A stretch of 64,000 bases of DNA. Source: Shewanella corallii (GTDB taxonomy: Bacteria > Pseudomonadota > Gammaproteobacteria > Enterobacterales > Shewanellaceae). Within the stretch, counting starts at the first letter, position 1. Each line of letters begins with the position of its first letter. The stretch is from NCBI RefSeq assembly GCF_023349125.1, contig NZ_JAKIKT010000001.1, positions 1,116,001 to 1,180,000 on the forward strand, given 5' to 3'. The notes below the pieces were generated by a model. The model did not search any database. It saw only the letters and a list, made by a program, of their open reading frames with translations, and had not been told where the DNA came from. This document shows positions 53,891 to 64,000 of this stretch, piece after piece. The translations under genes and the position numbers were made by a program.

Positions 53891-55429
53891 ATGCGCTTGG
53901 AAGTCAGTTGTCAGGATAGAATCGGGTTGGCCAAAGATATTCTGGTGGTACTGGAGCGTTACGGCATCAACCTGATTGCCATTGATGCCAGTAATAAAGG
54001 TTTTCTCTATTTTCAGTTTGCTGAGGTGACATTCAATACTCTCAGTGAGCTCATGCCCCAAATCCGTAAAGTAGAGTCGGTTAACGATGTCAGAACTGTC
54101 TCATTTATGCCCTCAGAGCAGGAGCACTATGCCCTCAAAACACTGCTAAAAACTTTGCCGGACTCGGTATTTTCCCTCGATTCCAAAGGGCGGATCCGTA
54201 TCGTCAATGAATCAGCACTGCTGACGCTGGGAATGGCTGAACATGAAGTGGTGGAAGAACCACTGAACCATTGGGTGCAGGGGTTTAACTTCAGTCGCTG
54301 GTTGTCTGAACCTCAGGTATTGGCCCAGGCCACCAGAGTGCATATAGGGCAAAGCGAATATTTGGCCGAGATGTTGCCGATTTATCTGCCCGATGAGAAT
54401 CAGGGCAGTATTCTGGCAGGGGCAGTCGTGTCTCTTAAGTCACCGGCCCGCGTGGGTAAGCAGTTTAACGCATTGCAGAACCAGACCGCAGGATTCGAAT
54501 CTGTGCTTGCGATCAGCGACAAGATGAAACAGGTGGTCGAGCAGGCCAAGCGTATGTCGCAATTGGATGCGCCTTTGCTGATTACTGGCGAGACTGGAAC
54601 CGGTAAGGAGTTGATGGCGCGAGCCTGCCACGATGCCAGTATGCGTCGCGAGCATCCATTTATCGCCATTAACTGTGCCGCGTTACCTGATAGCGTGGCC
54701 GAAGAGGAGCTGTTTGGTTATGTCAGTGATGGCAAGGTGGTGAAAAAAGGCTTCTTTGAAGAAGCCAAGGGCGGCACCGTATTTTTGGATGAAGTGGCTG
54801 AGATGTCTAAAGCTGCTCAGGTTAAATTGTTGCGCTTACTTCAGGATGGTAGCTTCCGCCGTATTGGTGGCGATGAAGAGGTCAGGGCAGATGTACGTAT
54901 TATTTGCTCGACCCAGAAAAATCTGGCTGAGCTATGTCAAACCGGAGATTTTCGCGAGGATCTCTACTATCGGATTCATGTACTGAGTTTCCACCTGCCA
55001 TCGTTGCGGGAGCGACGTGTTGATATCCTGCCGCTGACCGAGATGTTCCTTGAGCATTACAGTCAGCAGCTTTCCAGTCCGGTTAGACGGATATCGGCTG
55101 AGTGCCGTGACCATTTAATGACTTATGCCTGGCCAGGTAACGTGCGACAGTTGAAAAATGCCGTATTCAGGGCTGTGTCAATGTGGGATGGCAGCGGCGA
55201 GTTGACGGTGGAGCAACTTAAATTACCTTCTTATGCTGAAGGCTTTGGTTACTTTGACCATGAGTTTGAAGGCTCTTTGGATGAAGCCATGAAGCAGTTT
55301 GAGGCCAGTTTGCTCAGACGCCTTTACCCGGCTTATCCAAGTACTCGCCAGTTGGCGCGCAAGTTGGGAGTCTCCCATACTGCCATTGCCAATAAGCTTA
55401 GAGAGTACAAAATCAGCAAACCCAAATAA
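53891..55429 (+). CDS. tyrR: Aromatic amino-acid regulator TyrR
   Basis: A 512-aa regulator (E. coli TyrR has 513). The start at 53891 (MRLEVSCQDRIGLAKDILVV) gives the normal N-terminal ACT domain; an earlier ATG at 53813 adds unrelated residues. A PAS domain (about 80-190) follows, then an AAA+ domain with Walker A GETGTGKE, and a C-terminal HTH (STRQLARKLGVSHTAIANKL). The GAFTGA loop of sigma-54 activators is missing, as in known TyrR. It binds TyrR boxes such as those before phhA and the fumarylacetoacetase gene. Confidence 0.95.
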   Translation: MRLEVSCQDRIGLAKDILVVLERYGINLIAIDASNKGFLYFQFAEVTFNTLSELMPQIRKVESVNDVRTVSFMPSEQEHYALKTLLKTLPDSVFSLDSKGRIRIVNESALLTLGMAEHEVVEEPLNHWVQGFNFSRWLSEPQVLAQATRVHIGQSEYLAEMLPIYLPDENQGSILAGAVVSLKSPARVGKQFNALQNQTAGFESVLAISDKMKQVVEQAKRMSQLDAPLLITGETGTGKELMARACHDASMRREHPFIAINCAALPDSVAEEELFGYVSDGKVVKKGFFEEAKGGTVFLDEVAEMSKAAQVKLLRLLQDGSFRRIGGDEEVRADVRIICSTQKNLAELCQTGDFREDLYYRIHVLSFHLPSLRERRVDILPLTEMFLEHYSQQLSSPVRRISAECRDHLMTYAWPGNVRQLKNAVFRAVSMWDGSGELTVEQLKLPSYAEGFGYFDHEFEGSLDEAMKQFEASLLRRLYPAYPSTRQLARKLGVSHTAIANKLREYKISKPK

Positions 55430-55436
55430 TAGTGAC

Positions 55437-55468
55437 AATGCCCGAAGTTGACTGCTTTGGGCATTTTT
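55437..55468 (+). terminator. Intrinsic terminator after tyrR
   Basis: An 11-bp stem AATGCCCGAAG / CTTTGGGCATT with one wobble and a 7-base loop, then TTTTT. It separates tyrR from the fumarylacetoacetase unit. Confidence 0.85.
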
Positions 55469-55510
55469 ATATCCATGAAAAACAGAGTGGCTTCGCCTCA
55501 AGTTAGCTCG

Positions 55511-55528
55511 TGTAATCGAGGGTTTACA
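55511..55528 (+). promoter_or_regulatory. TyrR box upstream of the fumarylacetoacetase gene
   Basis: TGTAATCGAGGGTTTACA matches TGTAAA-N6-TTTACA at 11 of 12 defined bases. It lies 128 bases upstream of the fumarylacetoacetase start. With the phhA box it suggests a TyrR regulon for phenylalanine/tyrosine degradation; binding and direction of control are inference. Confidence 0.7.
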
Positions 55529-55655
55529 AAGTCACTGATGACAGCCGAACCAGTGATCTGCGTCACATGGTTTATTTGTGTAAACACATAAGGTAAATCT
55601 AACTGCCAGAAGAGCAGTGGGCAGGATCCTGCCGGAATATATAAGGATAGAGATA

Positions 55656-56642
55656 ATGAAATTAGCCACTTATCAAAATGGTCGTCGCGATGGACAGTTA
55701 ATGCTGGTCAGTCGTGATCTCAGCCGCGCAGTTGCTGTTCCTCAGGTTGCTCAGACAATGCAACAGTTACTGGATGATTGGAATGAATTGGCCCCCAAGC
55801 TGGAAGAGATCTATCAGGCTCTTAATGCCGGTTCGGTACAAGGCGCTGTGGATTTTGACGAAACTCAGTGTCACTCTCCACTGCCACGCGCTTTCCAGTG
55901 GGCGGACGGCAGCGCTTACGTCAACCATGTAGAGTTGGTACGTAAAGCCCGTGGTGCTGAAATGCCACAAACCTTCTGGACTGACCCTTTGGTATATCAG
56001 GGCGGTTCAGACAGCTTCATAGCTCCCCGCGCCGATATCCCACTGGCCAGCGAAGATTGGGGTATCGATTTCGAGTCTGAAATTGCAGTGATTACCGATG
56101 ATGTGCCTATGGGGGTATCCGCCGACAATGCTGAAGCCCATATCAAGTTACTCATGCTGGTCAACGATGTGTCACTGCGCAACCTTATTCCTGGTGAGCT
56201 GGCCAAGGGCTTTGGTTTCTTCCAGTCCAAGCCATCCAGCGCCTTTTCTCCGGTAGCTGTAACCCCGGATGAGCTGGGCGATAAGTGGCAGGATACCAAG
56301 CTGCATCTGCCTCTGGTGACCCACCTTAACGATGAGTTGTTTGGTAAGCCTAATGCCGGCGTTGATATGACCTTTAACTTCGCCCAGCTGGTTGCTCATG
56401 TGGCCAAGACCCGTCCTTTGGGCTCTGGTGCCATCATCGGCTCAGGAACTATCTCCAATTATGATCGTAGTGCCGGTTCAAGCTGCCTGGCTGAAAAGCG
56501 TATGTTGGAAGTGATTGCCGATGGCAAGCCGTCGACTCCATTTATGGGCTTTGGTGACAAAGTACGTATTGAAATGTTTGACGACGAAGGCAAGAGCATT
56601 TTCGGCACTATCGATCAGCAGGTGGTCGAGTATAAAGGGTAA
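55656..56642 (+). CDS. Fumarylacetoacetate hydrolase family protein
   Basis: A 328-aa FAH-family enzyme. Metal and active-site segments are DWGIDFESEIAVITDDVPMG, LLMLVNDVSLRNLIPGEL, FFQSKPSSAFSPVAVTPDEL and GSGAIIGSGTISN. It would split fumarylacetoacetate into fumarate and acetoacetate, the last step of tyrosine breakdown. The ATG at 55656 follows AAGGATAGAG. maiA follows 42 bases later, supporting the pathway assignment. No hppD or hmgA is visible in the window. Confidence 0.93.
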   Translation: MKLATYQNGRRDGQLMLVSRDLSRAVAVPQVAQTMQQLLDDWNELAPKLEEIYQALNAGSVQGAVDFDETQCHSPLPRAFQWADGSAYVNHVELVRKARGAEMPQTFWTDPLVYQGGSDSFIAPRADIPLASEDWGIDFESEIAVITDDVPMGVSADNAEAHIKLLMLVNDVSLRNLIPGELAKGFGFFQSKPSSAFSPVAVTPDELGDKWQDTKLHLPLVTHLNDELFGKPNAGVDMTFNFAQLVAHVAKTRPLGSGAIIGSGTISNYDRSAGSSCLAEKRMLEVIADGKPSTPFMGFGDKVRIEMFDDEGKSIFGTIDQQVVEYKG

Positions 56643-56684
56643 GACCTTGAGCTGCTTAGCTAATATAGGGAGAGGGGAAAGAGC

Positions 56685-57329
56685 ATGATGACTTTGTATG
56701 GATACTGGCGTTCGAGTGCTGCTTATCGGGTGCGCATTGCGCTCAATCTCAAAGGTATCGAGGTTGAGCATAAGTCTGTGCATCTGGTCAAGGATGGTGG
56801 TCAGCAACATCATGCTGATTTTATTTCCCTTAACCCGCAGCAGTTGGTGCCCGCTTTGGTGCTTGATGATGGCGAAGTGCTGACTCAGTCTATGGCTATG
56901 CTGGAATATCTGGAGGACACCTATCCCGAGGTACCATTGCTACCTTCTGACACTTTGGCTAAAGCTAAAGTCAGAGCTCTGGCCAATGCCATCGCCTGCG
57001 ATGTTCATCCTCTCAATAACTTGCGCGTGTTGCAGTATTTAAAAGATGAGGCGGGTTTGGATGATACAGCGAAGGACGCCTGGTATCAGCACTGGATAGT
57101 CACAGGTTTCAACGCCTATGAGGCTATGCTGCGGGACACCGCAGGCGAGTTCAGCTTTGGTGACTCACCAACACTGGCGGATATCTGTTTGGTGCCTCAG
57201 GTCTACAATGCTCGTCGATTCAAAGTACCTTTGGGCAATTACCCCCACATAGTGCGTATCGTCGAAAACTGTAACCGACTGGCAGCTTTTGCTGACGCGG
57301 CGCCCGAAAACCAGGCTGACGCGGTGTAG
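56685..57329 (+). CDS. maiA: Maleylacetoacetate isomerase (zeta-class GST)
   Basis: A 214-aa glutathione-S-transferase-fold protein with the zeta-class motif RSSAAYRVRIALNLKG (SSCxWRVRIAL in most relatives; here the Cys is Ala), NPQQLVPALVLDDGEVLTQS, and a C-terminal helical domain with SPTLADICLVPQVYNARRF. It isomerises maleylacetoacetate to fumarylacetoacetate, one step before the preceding enzyme. It ends at a strong terminator. Confidence 0.95.
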   Translation: MMTLYGYWRSSAAYRVRIALNLKGIEVEHKSVHLVKDGGQQHHADFISLNPQQLVPALVLDDGEVLTQSMAMLEYLEDTYPEVPLLPSDTLAKAKVRALANAIACDVHPLNNLRVLQYLKDEAGLDDTAKDAWYQHWIVTGFNAYEAMLRDTAGEFSFGDSPTLADICLVPQVYNARRFKVPLGNYPHIVRIVENCNRLAAFADAAPENQADAV

Positions 57330-57353
57330 TTTTTACAGAGAGACGAGTTAACG

Positions 57354-57382
57354 AAAAAGCCCGGCCATGAGCCGGGCTTTTT
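57354..57382 (+). terminator. Intrinsic terminator after maiA
   Basis: A 12-bp perfect stem AAAAAGCCCGGC / GCCGGGCTTTTT with a 5-base loop and T run. Confidence 0.92.
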
Positions 57383-60036
<2,654 letters not shown>

Positions 60037-60061
60037 TTTGTACCAGGTCCCTTACTAACAA

Positions 60062-60089
60062 AAATCCCCGGCTTGTCCGGGGATTTCTT
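60062..60089. terminator. Bidirectional terminator between katG and the LysR gene
   Basis: A 10-bp perfect stem AAATCCCCGG / CCGGGGATTT with a CTTGT loop, followed by a T-rich stretch. It separates convergent genes. Confidence 0.88.
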
Positions 60090-60104
60090 TATGCTTTTTT
60101 TAGT

Positions 60105-60986
60105 TCAGGCATTGGCCAGCAGGAAATCAACAAAGACCCTGTCTGCTTGTCCCAACGGTCTTTGTTGCTTCCAGGCGATGTGCAAGTCCAGGAATACCGG
60201 TGGCGAAAATGGTTTGCAGACAATTCCCTCATCGCTGGATACCGCCATATCCAACATACTGGTAATAGCAAAGCCCTGGGCGACCAGTTGCTTGATAAGA
60301 TTGATCAAGTTGGTTTCGAAAGCGATATCCGCTTTGAGACCCAATTGCTCTGCTTGCTGTTGCAACCACTCCCGGTGAAAGTAGCCCTTTTTGAACATCA
60401 CCAGCTCATGCTGGAAAAAGTCCTCAAGAGTGACACTGTGGTTCTCTGCCAACGGATGCTCATTCGAAACAGCAACCACCATCTGCTCTCTGACCAGATG
60501 CTCATGGCCAAATTCAGGCCTGAGATCTTCAGCTGTAATAATGGCGACGTCGACCTCTTCCTGCTGCAACATTTTTAATGCGTCCCGGGTGCCTCCGGAG
60601 AACAGTGACAGCTTCAGCCCCGGGTACTGATGCCTGAATGCCATGAGCCGACTGGGCAGGTAAAATGAGCCCAGCATACCCGGCACGGCAATGCGTACCT
60701 CGCCCGCCTCCAATGAGGCCATCGACCGGATTTCATTCCTGGCAGTATTTATCTGGCTTAACACCAGCCTGGCATGCTGCAGCAAAACTTCCCCTTCGGC
60801 GGTAAGGATTACTGAACCATTTTGTTTTCCTGCCCGACGTACCAGCAGAGTCACTCCAAGATCTTGCTCCAACTTCTTCATACTCTGACTCAGAGCGGGC
60901 TGGGCAATGTTCAATTGATTGGCTGCCTGGGTATAGCTTTTGGCGTTGGCCAGAGTACAAAACTGGTTGAGCTGTCTGATTTCCAT
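60105..60986 (-). CDS. LysR-family transcriptional regulator
   Basis: A 293-aa LysR protein. The HTH (FCTLANAKSYTQAANQLNIA, QPALSQSMKKLEQDLGV) is followed by a substrate-binding domain with EVRIAVPGMLGSFYLPSRLM. ATG 60986 gives the classical MEIRQL start; a TTG extension to 61001 is unlikely. It is divergent from the MFS gene across a MITE-like element and probably regulates that gene. The ligand is unknown. Confidence 0.93.
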   Translation of the reverse strand: MEIRQLNQFCTLANAKSYTQAANQLNIAQPALSQSMKKLEQDLGVTLLVRRAGKQNGSVILTAEGEVLLQHARLVLSQINTARNEIRSMASLEAGEVRIAVPGMLGSFYLPSRLMAFRHQYPGLKLSLFSGGTRDALKMLQQEEVDVAIITAEDLRPEFGHEHLVREQMVVAVSNEHPLAENHSVTLEDFFQHELVMFKKGYFHREWLQQQAEQLGLKADIAFETNLINLIKQLVAQGFAITSMLDMAVSSDEGIVCKPFSPPVFLDLHIAWKQQRPLGQADRVFVDFLLANA

Positions 60987-61114
60987 AAACAGAACTGACA
61001 AAGGAGATTTAATATAATTTTTGCATATATTTAGCGTGTGAAATATCTATTATTTTTATTTTTAATCACTTGCTAATATCACTACAGGTAAGTCTTCTGC
61101 GCGATGCAGGTTTA

Positions 61115-61377
61115 GGGGCTGTCGACCTTTGAAGATGGTTTTTGCAGCTTTTTGTCGTTGTTTTATACAAAGCAACGCGATTGAGGTGTAGTTGTTCTAC
61201 ATAAATGAGCGTTAATGCAGTAGAAAGCGACGACAAACGCTGCCCGGAGGGCTCGGCTACACGCGCTTTACTCTTTGTTGCAAGGTATTTGCTTAGGCCC
61301 CTAGGCGGCACACCTTGCGTCGTGATTAAAGCGCGTCTAGCGCGAGCAAAATTCAACCATGAAAGGTCAACAGCCCC
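61115..61377. mobile_element. MITE-like element with 16-bp inverted ends and TA flanks
   Basis: GGGGCTGTCGACCTTT (61115-61130) is the inverse of AAAGGTCAACAGCCCC (61362-61377) with one mismatch. The similarity continues inward imperfectly (TGGTTTTTGC against the reverse of GCAAAATTCAACCA). TA flanks both ends (61113-61114 and 61378-61379), as for IS630/Tc1-type target duplications. The interior holds no gene but several G+C-rich inverted stretches. I recall similar repeats in Shewanella and Vibrio genomes, but could not search. The right end abuts or contains the start of the MFS gene. Confidence 0.75.
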
Positions 61378-62600
61378 TAGTGAACAACTCTTTTTTATCT
61401 CGTCTTAATATCGTGAATCCTGGCTTCAGCGCCTCACTGATCTGGTCGCTGTCTTTGGCGTCTGTCGTGGTGTACGTCAATCTGTATGTGATGCAGGGAA
61501 TGCTGCCACTGATTGCTGAACACTTTCATACTACACCGGGGCATGCCACCTTGCTGCTATCGGCGACAGTATTCTCACTGGCACTGTCACTACTCTTGAT
61601 GGCGCTGCTGTCAGACCGGTTTGGTCGGCGTCGGCCTATTATCTGGTCGTTGGTGTTATTGGCTATCACCAACCCCTTGTTGGTATATGCCACAAGCTTT
61701 GACCAACTGATGTGGCTGCGCTTGATGCAGGGCATTATTCTGGCAGTGATCCCCGCTACTGCGATGGCCTGCTTTAAAGACCATTTAACCGGTGACTGGT
61801 TGTTGAAGGCTGGTGCCTTTTATATTGGTGCCAACAGCCTGGGCGGCATTGTCGGAAGGTTAATTGGTGGGGCTATGGCGCAACATCTTACCTGGCAGGA
61901 GTCTATGTGGTGTCTGTCATTGATGACGGCTGCAGCGTCCGCATTGATTATCTACATCATGCCTATGCCAAAAACAGCAGCAGTCAGTGCAGGCAGAGAT
62001 ACATTGAGTGCTGAGGTGAGGGGCTTCTGGTTGCACCTTAAGGACCCTCAAATGTGTCTTGTCTATCTGATAGGCGGCAGCGCATTTATGGTGACGGTCA
62101 ATCAGTTCAGCTTTATTCAGTTGCACTTGATGAGTGCCCCTTATGGCTTCAGCCGGTTTGAAGCAACATTGATATTCCTGTGTTATCTCAGCGGTACCTG
62201 GGTGTCATTCAAATCCGCCAAAGCCATTGCACGTTATGGAAGTCACAAGCTTTGGCGACTGGCAGCTATAGCCATGTTGGTGGGCAGCCTGATGACCCTG
62301 TATGACCATATACTGACGATCTTATTGGGTTTTCTTATCTCTGCCTGGGGTTTTTTTCTGACTCATGCCTGCTGTAATTCATATGTTGCAACCAGAGCGG
62401 TGAGCCACCGGGCCAAGGCAACGGCGCTGTACCTGTGTTGTTACTATCTCGGAGCAGCATTGGGTGGACCTTACCTTATGCCTTTTTGGCAGCAGGGCAA
62501 ATGGCCCGGAGTGGTGTTGGGTTCGTTGCTGGTAATCTCAGGCTTGTTTGTGCTCCAACATCTGTTGGCCAAATATAATGGCAGGGCAGCAGAACACTAA
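61359..62600 (+). CDS. Major facilitator superfamily transporter (YnfM-like)
   Basis: A protein of 413 aa from ATG 61359, or 406 aa from GTG 61380. There are twelve predicted membrane helices and the MFS loop motif LLSDRFGRRRPIIWSL. It resembles the arabinose-efflux/YnfM group, often regulated by a divergent LysR protein, as here. The ATG lies inside the right inverted repeat of the MITE-like element, and the GTG starts at the first base after its TA flank. The GTG may therefore be the original start. Substrate unknown. Confidence 0.87.
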   Translation: MKGQQPLVNNSFLSRLNIVNPGFSASLIWSLSLASVVVYVNLYVMQGMLPLIAEHFHTTPGHATLLLSATVFSLALSLLLMALLSDRFGRRRPIIWSLVLLAITNPLLVYATSFDQLMWLRLMQGIILAVIPATAMACFKDHLTGDWLLKAGAFYIGANSLGGIVGRLIGGAMAQHLTWQESMWCLSLMTAAASALIIYIMPMPKTAAVSAGRDTLSAEVRGFWLHLKDPQMCLVYLIGGSAFMVTVNQFSFIQLHLMSAPYGFSRFEATLIFLCYLSGTWVSFKSAKAIARYGSHKLWRLAAIAMLVGSLMTLYDHILTILLGFLISAWGFFLTHACCNSYVATRAVSHRAKATALYLCCYYLGAALGGPYLMPFWQQGKWPGVVLGSLLVISGLFVLQHLLAKYNGRAAEH

Positions 62601-62663
62601 ACTCGCGAGCTATAGCCTTTGAAAAAGGGAAGGGGAGGGCTGGTACTCGAGTTCAATATCGGC

Positions 62664-62888
62664 TCAGCCCTTGTCAAGCTTATCCATCACCGCATCGCTG
62701 GGGAGTAACTCCAGGTGTCCCTGTTCATCGAAGTACCAGCCAGTGATAAACCCTTTCTGGCGCATGGTCACCAAATTGTGCATCACCTCTTTGGCCTCAC
62801 GCATGGCAGTTGGGCTGTCATAATTATTGGCATGTTTTAGATACTCGGCAATGCTATCCAGTGACGCTGATTGGCTGACGTTGGCCAT
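62664..62888 (-). CDS. Small conserved-looking protein, function unknown
   Basis: A 74-aa protein, MANVSQSASLDSIAEYLKHA at the start and a Trp/Tyr-containing C-terminal half (GFITGWYFDEQGHLELLPSD). A good ribosome binding site (GGAGT, 7 bases before the ATG) supports translation. No domain is recognised. It stands alone between the MFS gene and gltX. Confidence 0.7.
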   Translation of the reverse strand: MANVSQSASLDSIAEYLKHANNYDSPTAMREAKEVMHNLVTMRQKGFITGWYFDEQGHLELLPSDAVMDKLDKG

Positions 62889-63252
62889 GGCGTGACTCCT
62901 TCTACTGAGTGCGTTGGCGTTAGCTTAGTTGACCAAGGTTTACGGAGTAAAACCAATTTCGGGTCAATCGCTATGCTGTTTTTTTCTATCAATATTGCCC
63001 GAATATCTATACCGGATATATGGTGCTGTAAATCCAATTCCAAGCCTTTGATAATCCGGGAATCGGTATGGGCTGGCGTGATCTATCCATTAGCATGGAA
63101 GAGGAAGGGGAGTTGTTACACATTTATCCTGGTTAACAAACTGCGGGCATGTGTTCTCTTTTCCGTTTCAGTAATTGACTGTTAGAATAAGTGCCACTTT
63201 TTCTCGTGAAAGCCTGACTTCTCAGGCGAAATTGATAGGTTAGTGTCCCGTT
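62889..63252. other. Intergenic region upstream of gltX
   Basis: These 364 bases contain the promoters of the small minus-strand gene and gltX. TTGACT at 63175-63180 and TAGAAT at 63183-63188 are promoter-like but are too close together to be a pair. An open frame spanning 62871-63185 has no recognisable family and is not called. Confidence 0.45.
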
Positions 63253-64000
63253 ATGACAATCAAGACGCGTTTTGCTCCAAGCCCAACCGGCTTTTTGCAC
63301 GTTGGTGGTGCCCGTACTGCGCTGTATTCCTGGCTTCAGGCCCGCGCCAATCAGGGGGAATTTGTTCTGCGTATTGAAGATACCGATCTTGAGCGTTCGA
63401 CTCAGGAAGCGGTAGACGCCATTCTGGAGGGTATGGAGTGGCTGGGTCTGAACTGGGACGAGGGTCCTTACTATCAGACCAAGCGTTTCGATCGCTACAA
63501 CGAAATCATTGCCAAGATGCTGGAAGAGGGCACTGCATACAAGTGTTACTGCTCCCGTGAGCGTATTGAAGCTCTGCGTGAAGAGCAGGCCGCCAAAGGC
63601 GAACGTCAGAAGTATGATGGCCACTGCCGTGATCAGGCGCCTCGTAATACCGATGAGCCATTCGTTGTTCGTTTCAAAAACCCAACTGAAGGCAGCGTAG
63701 TCTTTGATGACCATGTTCGCGGTCGTATTGAAATTGCCAATGAAGAGATGGATGACCTGATCATTGCCCGCAGTGACGGTACTCCTACCTATAACTTCTG
63801 TGTAGTGGTTGATGACTGGGATATGGGGATTACCTGTGTTGTTCGTGGCGAAGACCATATCAATAACACTCCACGCCAAATCAACATCCTGAAGGCACTG
63901 GGTGCACCTATTCCTGAATATGCCCACGTGTCCATGATTCTGGGTGATGATGGCGCCAAGCTGTCCAAGCGTCATGGTGCAGTGAGCGTGATGCAGTACC
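63253..64000 (+). CDS. gltX: Glutamyl-tRNA synthetase GltX, N-terminal part (runs off the window)
   Basis: From ATG 63253 the frame stays open to the right edge: [20 protein letters not shown] contains the HIGH-class motif, [18 protein letters not shown] follows, and [15 protein letters not shown] carries the KMSKS-class motif. The Cys-containing insertion [16 protein letters not shown] is also family-typical. It charges tRNA-Glu. About 249 of an expected 470 residues are present. An antisense open frame across the same bases is a shadow. Confidence 0.97.
   Translation, partial: MTIKTRFAPSPTGFLHVGGARTALYSWLQARANQGEFVLRIEDTDLERSTQEAVDAILEGMEWLGLNWDEGPYYQTKRFDRYNEIIAKMLEEGTAYKCYCSRERIEALREEQAAKGERQKYDGHCRDQAPRNTDEPFVVRFKNPTEGSVVFDDHVRGRIEIANEEMDDLIIARSDGTPTYNFCVVVDDWDMGITCVVRGEDHINNTPRQINILKALGAPIPEYAHVSMILGDDGAKLSKRHGAVSVMQY

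Noticed and set aside
62871-63185. Plus-strand open frame of 104 codons before gltX
   Set aside because: It overlaps the start of the small minus-strand gene that has a clear ribosome binding site; the translation resembles no family.
63175-63188. TTGACT and TAGAAT as a gltX promoter
   Set aside because: Both look promoter-like, but they are only two bases apart and neither has a convincing partner at 16-18 bases.
63133-63975. Long minus-strand open frame of 280 codons
   Set aside because: It is the antisense shadow of gltX, whose plus-strand frame carries the HIGH- and KMSKS-class motifs and runs off the window.

Overview
The window reads as chromosomal DNA of a polarly flagellated gammaproteobacterium, most likely Shewanella or a close relative in the Alteromonadales. 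This rests on gene order and protein families, not on a database search. Pointers are the flhA-flhF-flhG-fliA-cheYZAB-parC-parP-cheW series typical of polar-flagellum Vibrio and Shewanella, the phhA-phhB-tyrR-fumarylacetoacetase-maiA cluster, and a RfaH-controlled surface polysaccharide locus placed between them.
Layout. (1) 1-19.3 kb, plus strand: the end of fliK, then fliLMNOPQR-flhBA-flhF-flhG-fliA, the chemotaxis genes cheYZAB, a small membrane protein, parC, parP and cheW, closed by a strong terminator. A DUF2802-type protein follows, then on the minus strand a free-standing FlhB C-terminal-domain protein and a FliK-like protein. Most genes overlap or are separated by a few bases. (2) 20.7-24.3 kb: an MlaA-type lipid-trafficking protein, a RssB-like response regulator and a POT peptide transporter. 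(3) 24.7-43.2 kb: rfaH, a long leader carrying a perfect ops element, then an AT-richer polysaccharide operon: SLBB-type export protein, chain-length regulator, WecA-type initiating transferase, TviB/WbpO-type dehydrogenase, WbpP/TviC-type epimerase, Wzx flippase, four glycosyltransferases, a Wzy candidate, an AsnB-type amidotransferase and an acyltransferase. Together these predict a Wzx/Wzy-dependent glycan on undecaprenyl phosphate, containing a uronic acid that may be amidated. (4) 43.9-52.2 kb: rmlA, rmlC, rmlB, an NlpE-like lipoprotein, cysQ, an ElyC-like protein, a DUF2982-like protein, bactofilin, galE and galU, i.e. nucleotide-sugar supply and envelope genes of ordinary composition. 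(5) 52.5-64 kb: phenylalanine/tyrosine catabolism with its regulator TyrR, catalase-peroxidase katG, a LysR/MFS pair separated by a MITE-like element, a small protein, and the start of gltX running off the end.
Most unusual features. Heptanucleotide tandem repeats occur inside the polysaccharide operon: CTAGAAC x5 before the export gene and CTAGCAC x12 before the epimerase gene. A four-helix-bundle (23S-rRNA-IVS/Avd-like) gene lies between the export and chain-length genes, flanked by copies of the same heptamers. It is broken by one in-frame TAG and runs in frame into wzz. Other points of interest are a perfect ops site with a second degenerate copy 80 bp downstream, a 263-bp element with 16-bp inverted ends and TA flanks, a triplicated acidic motif in the CheA linker, and a TyrR box before each of the two aromatic-catabolism units.
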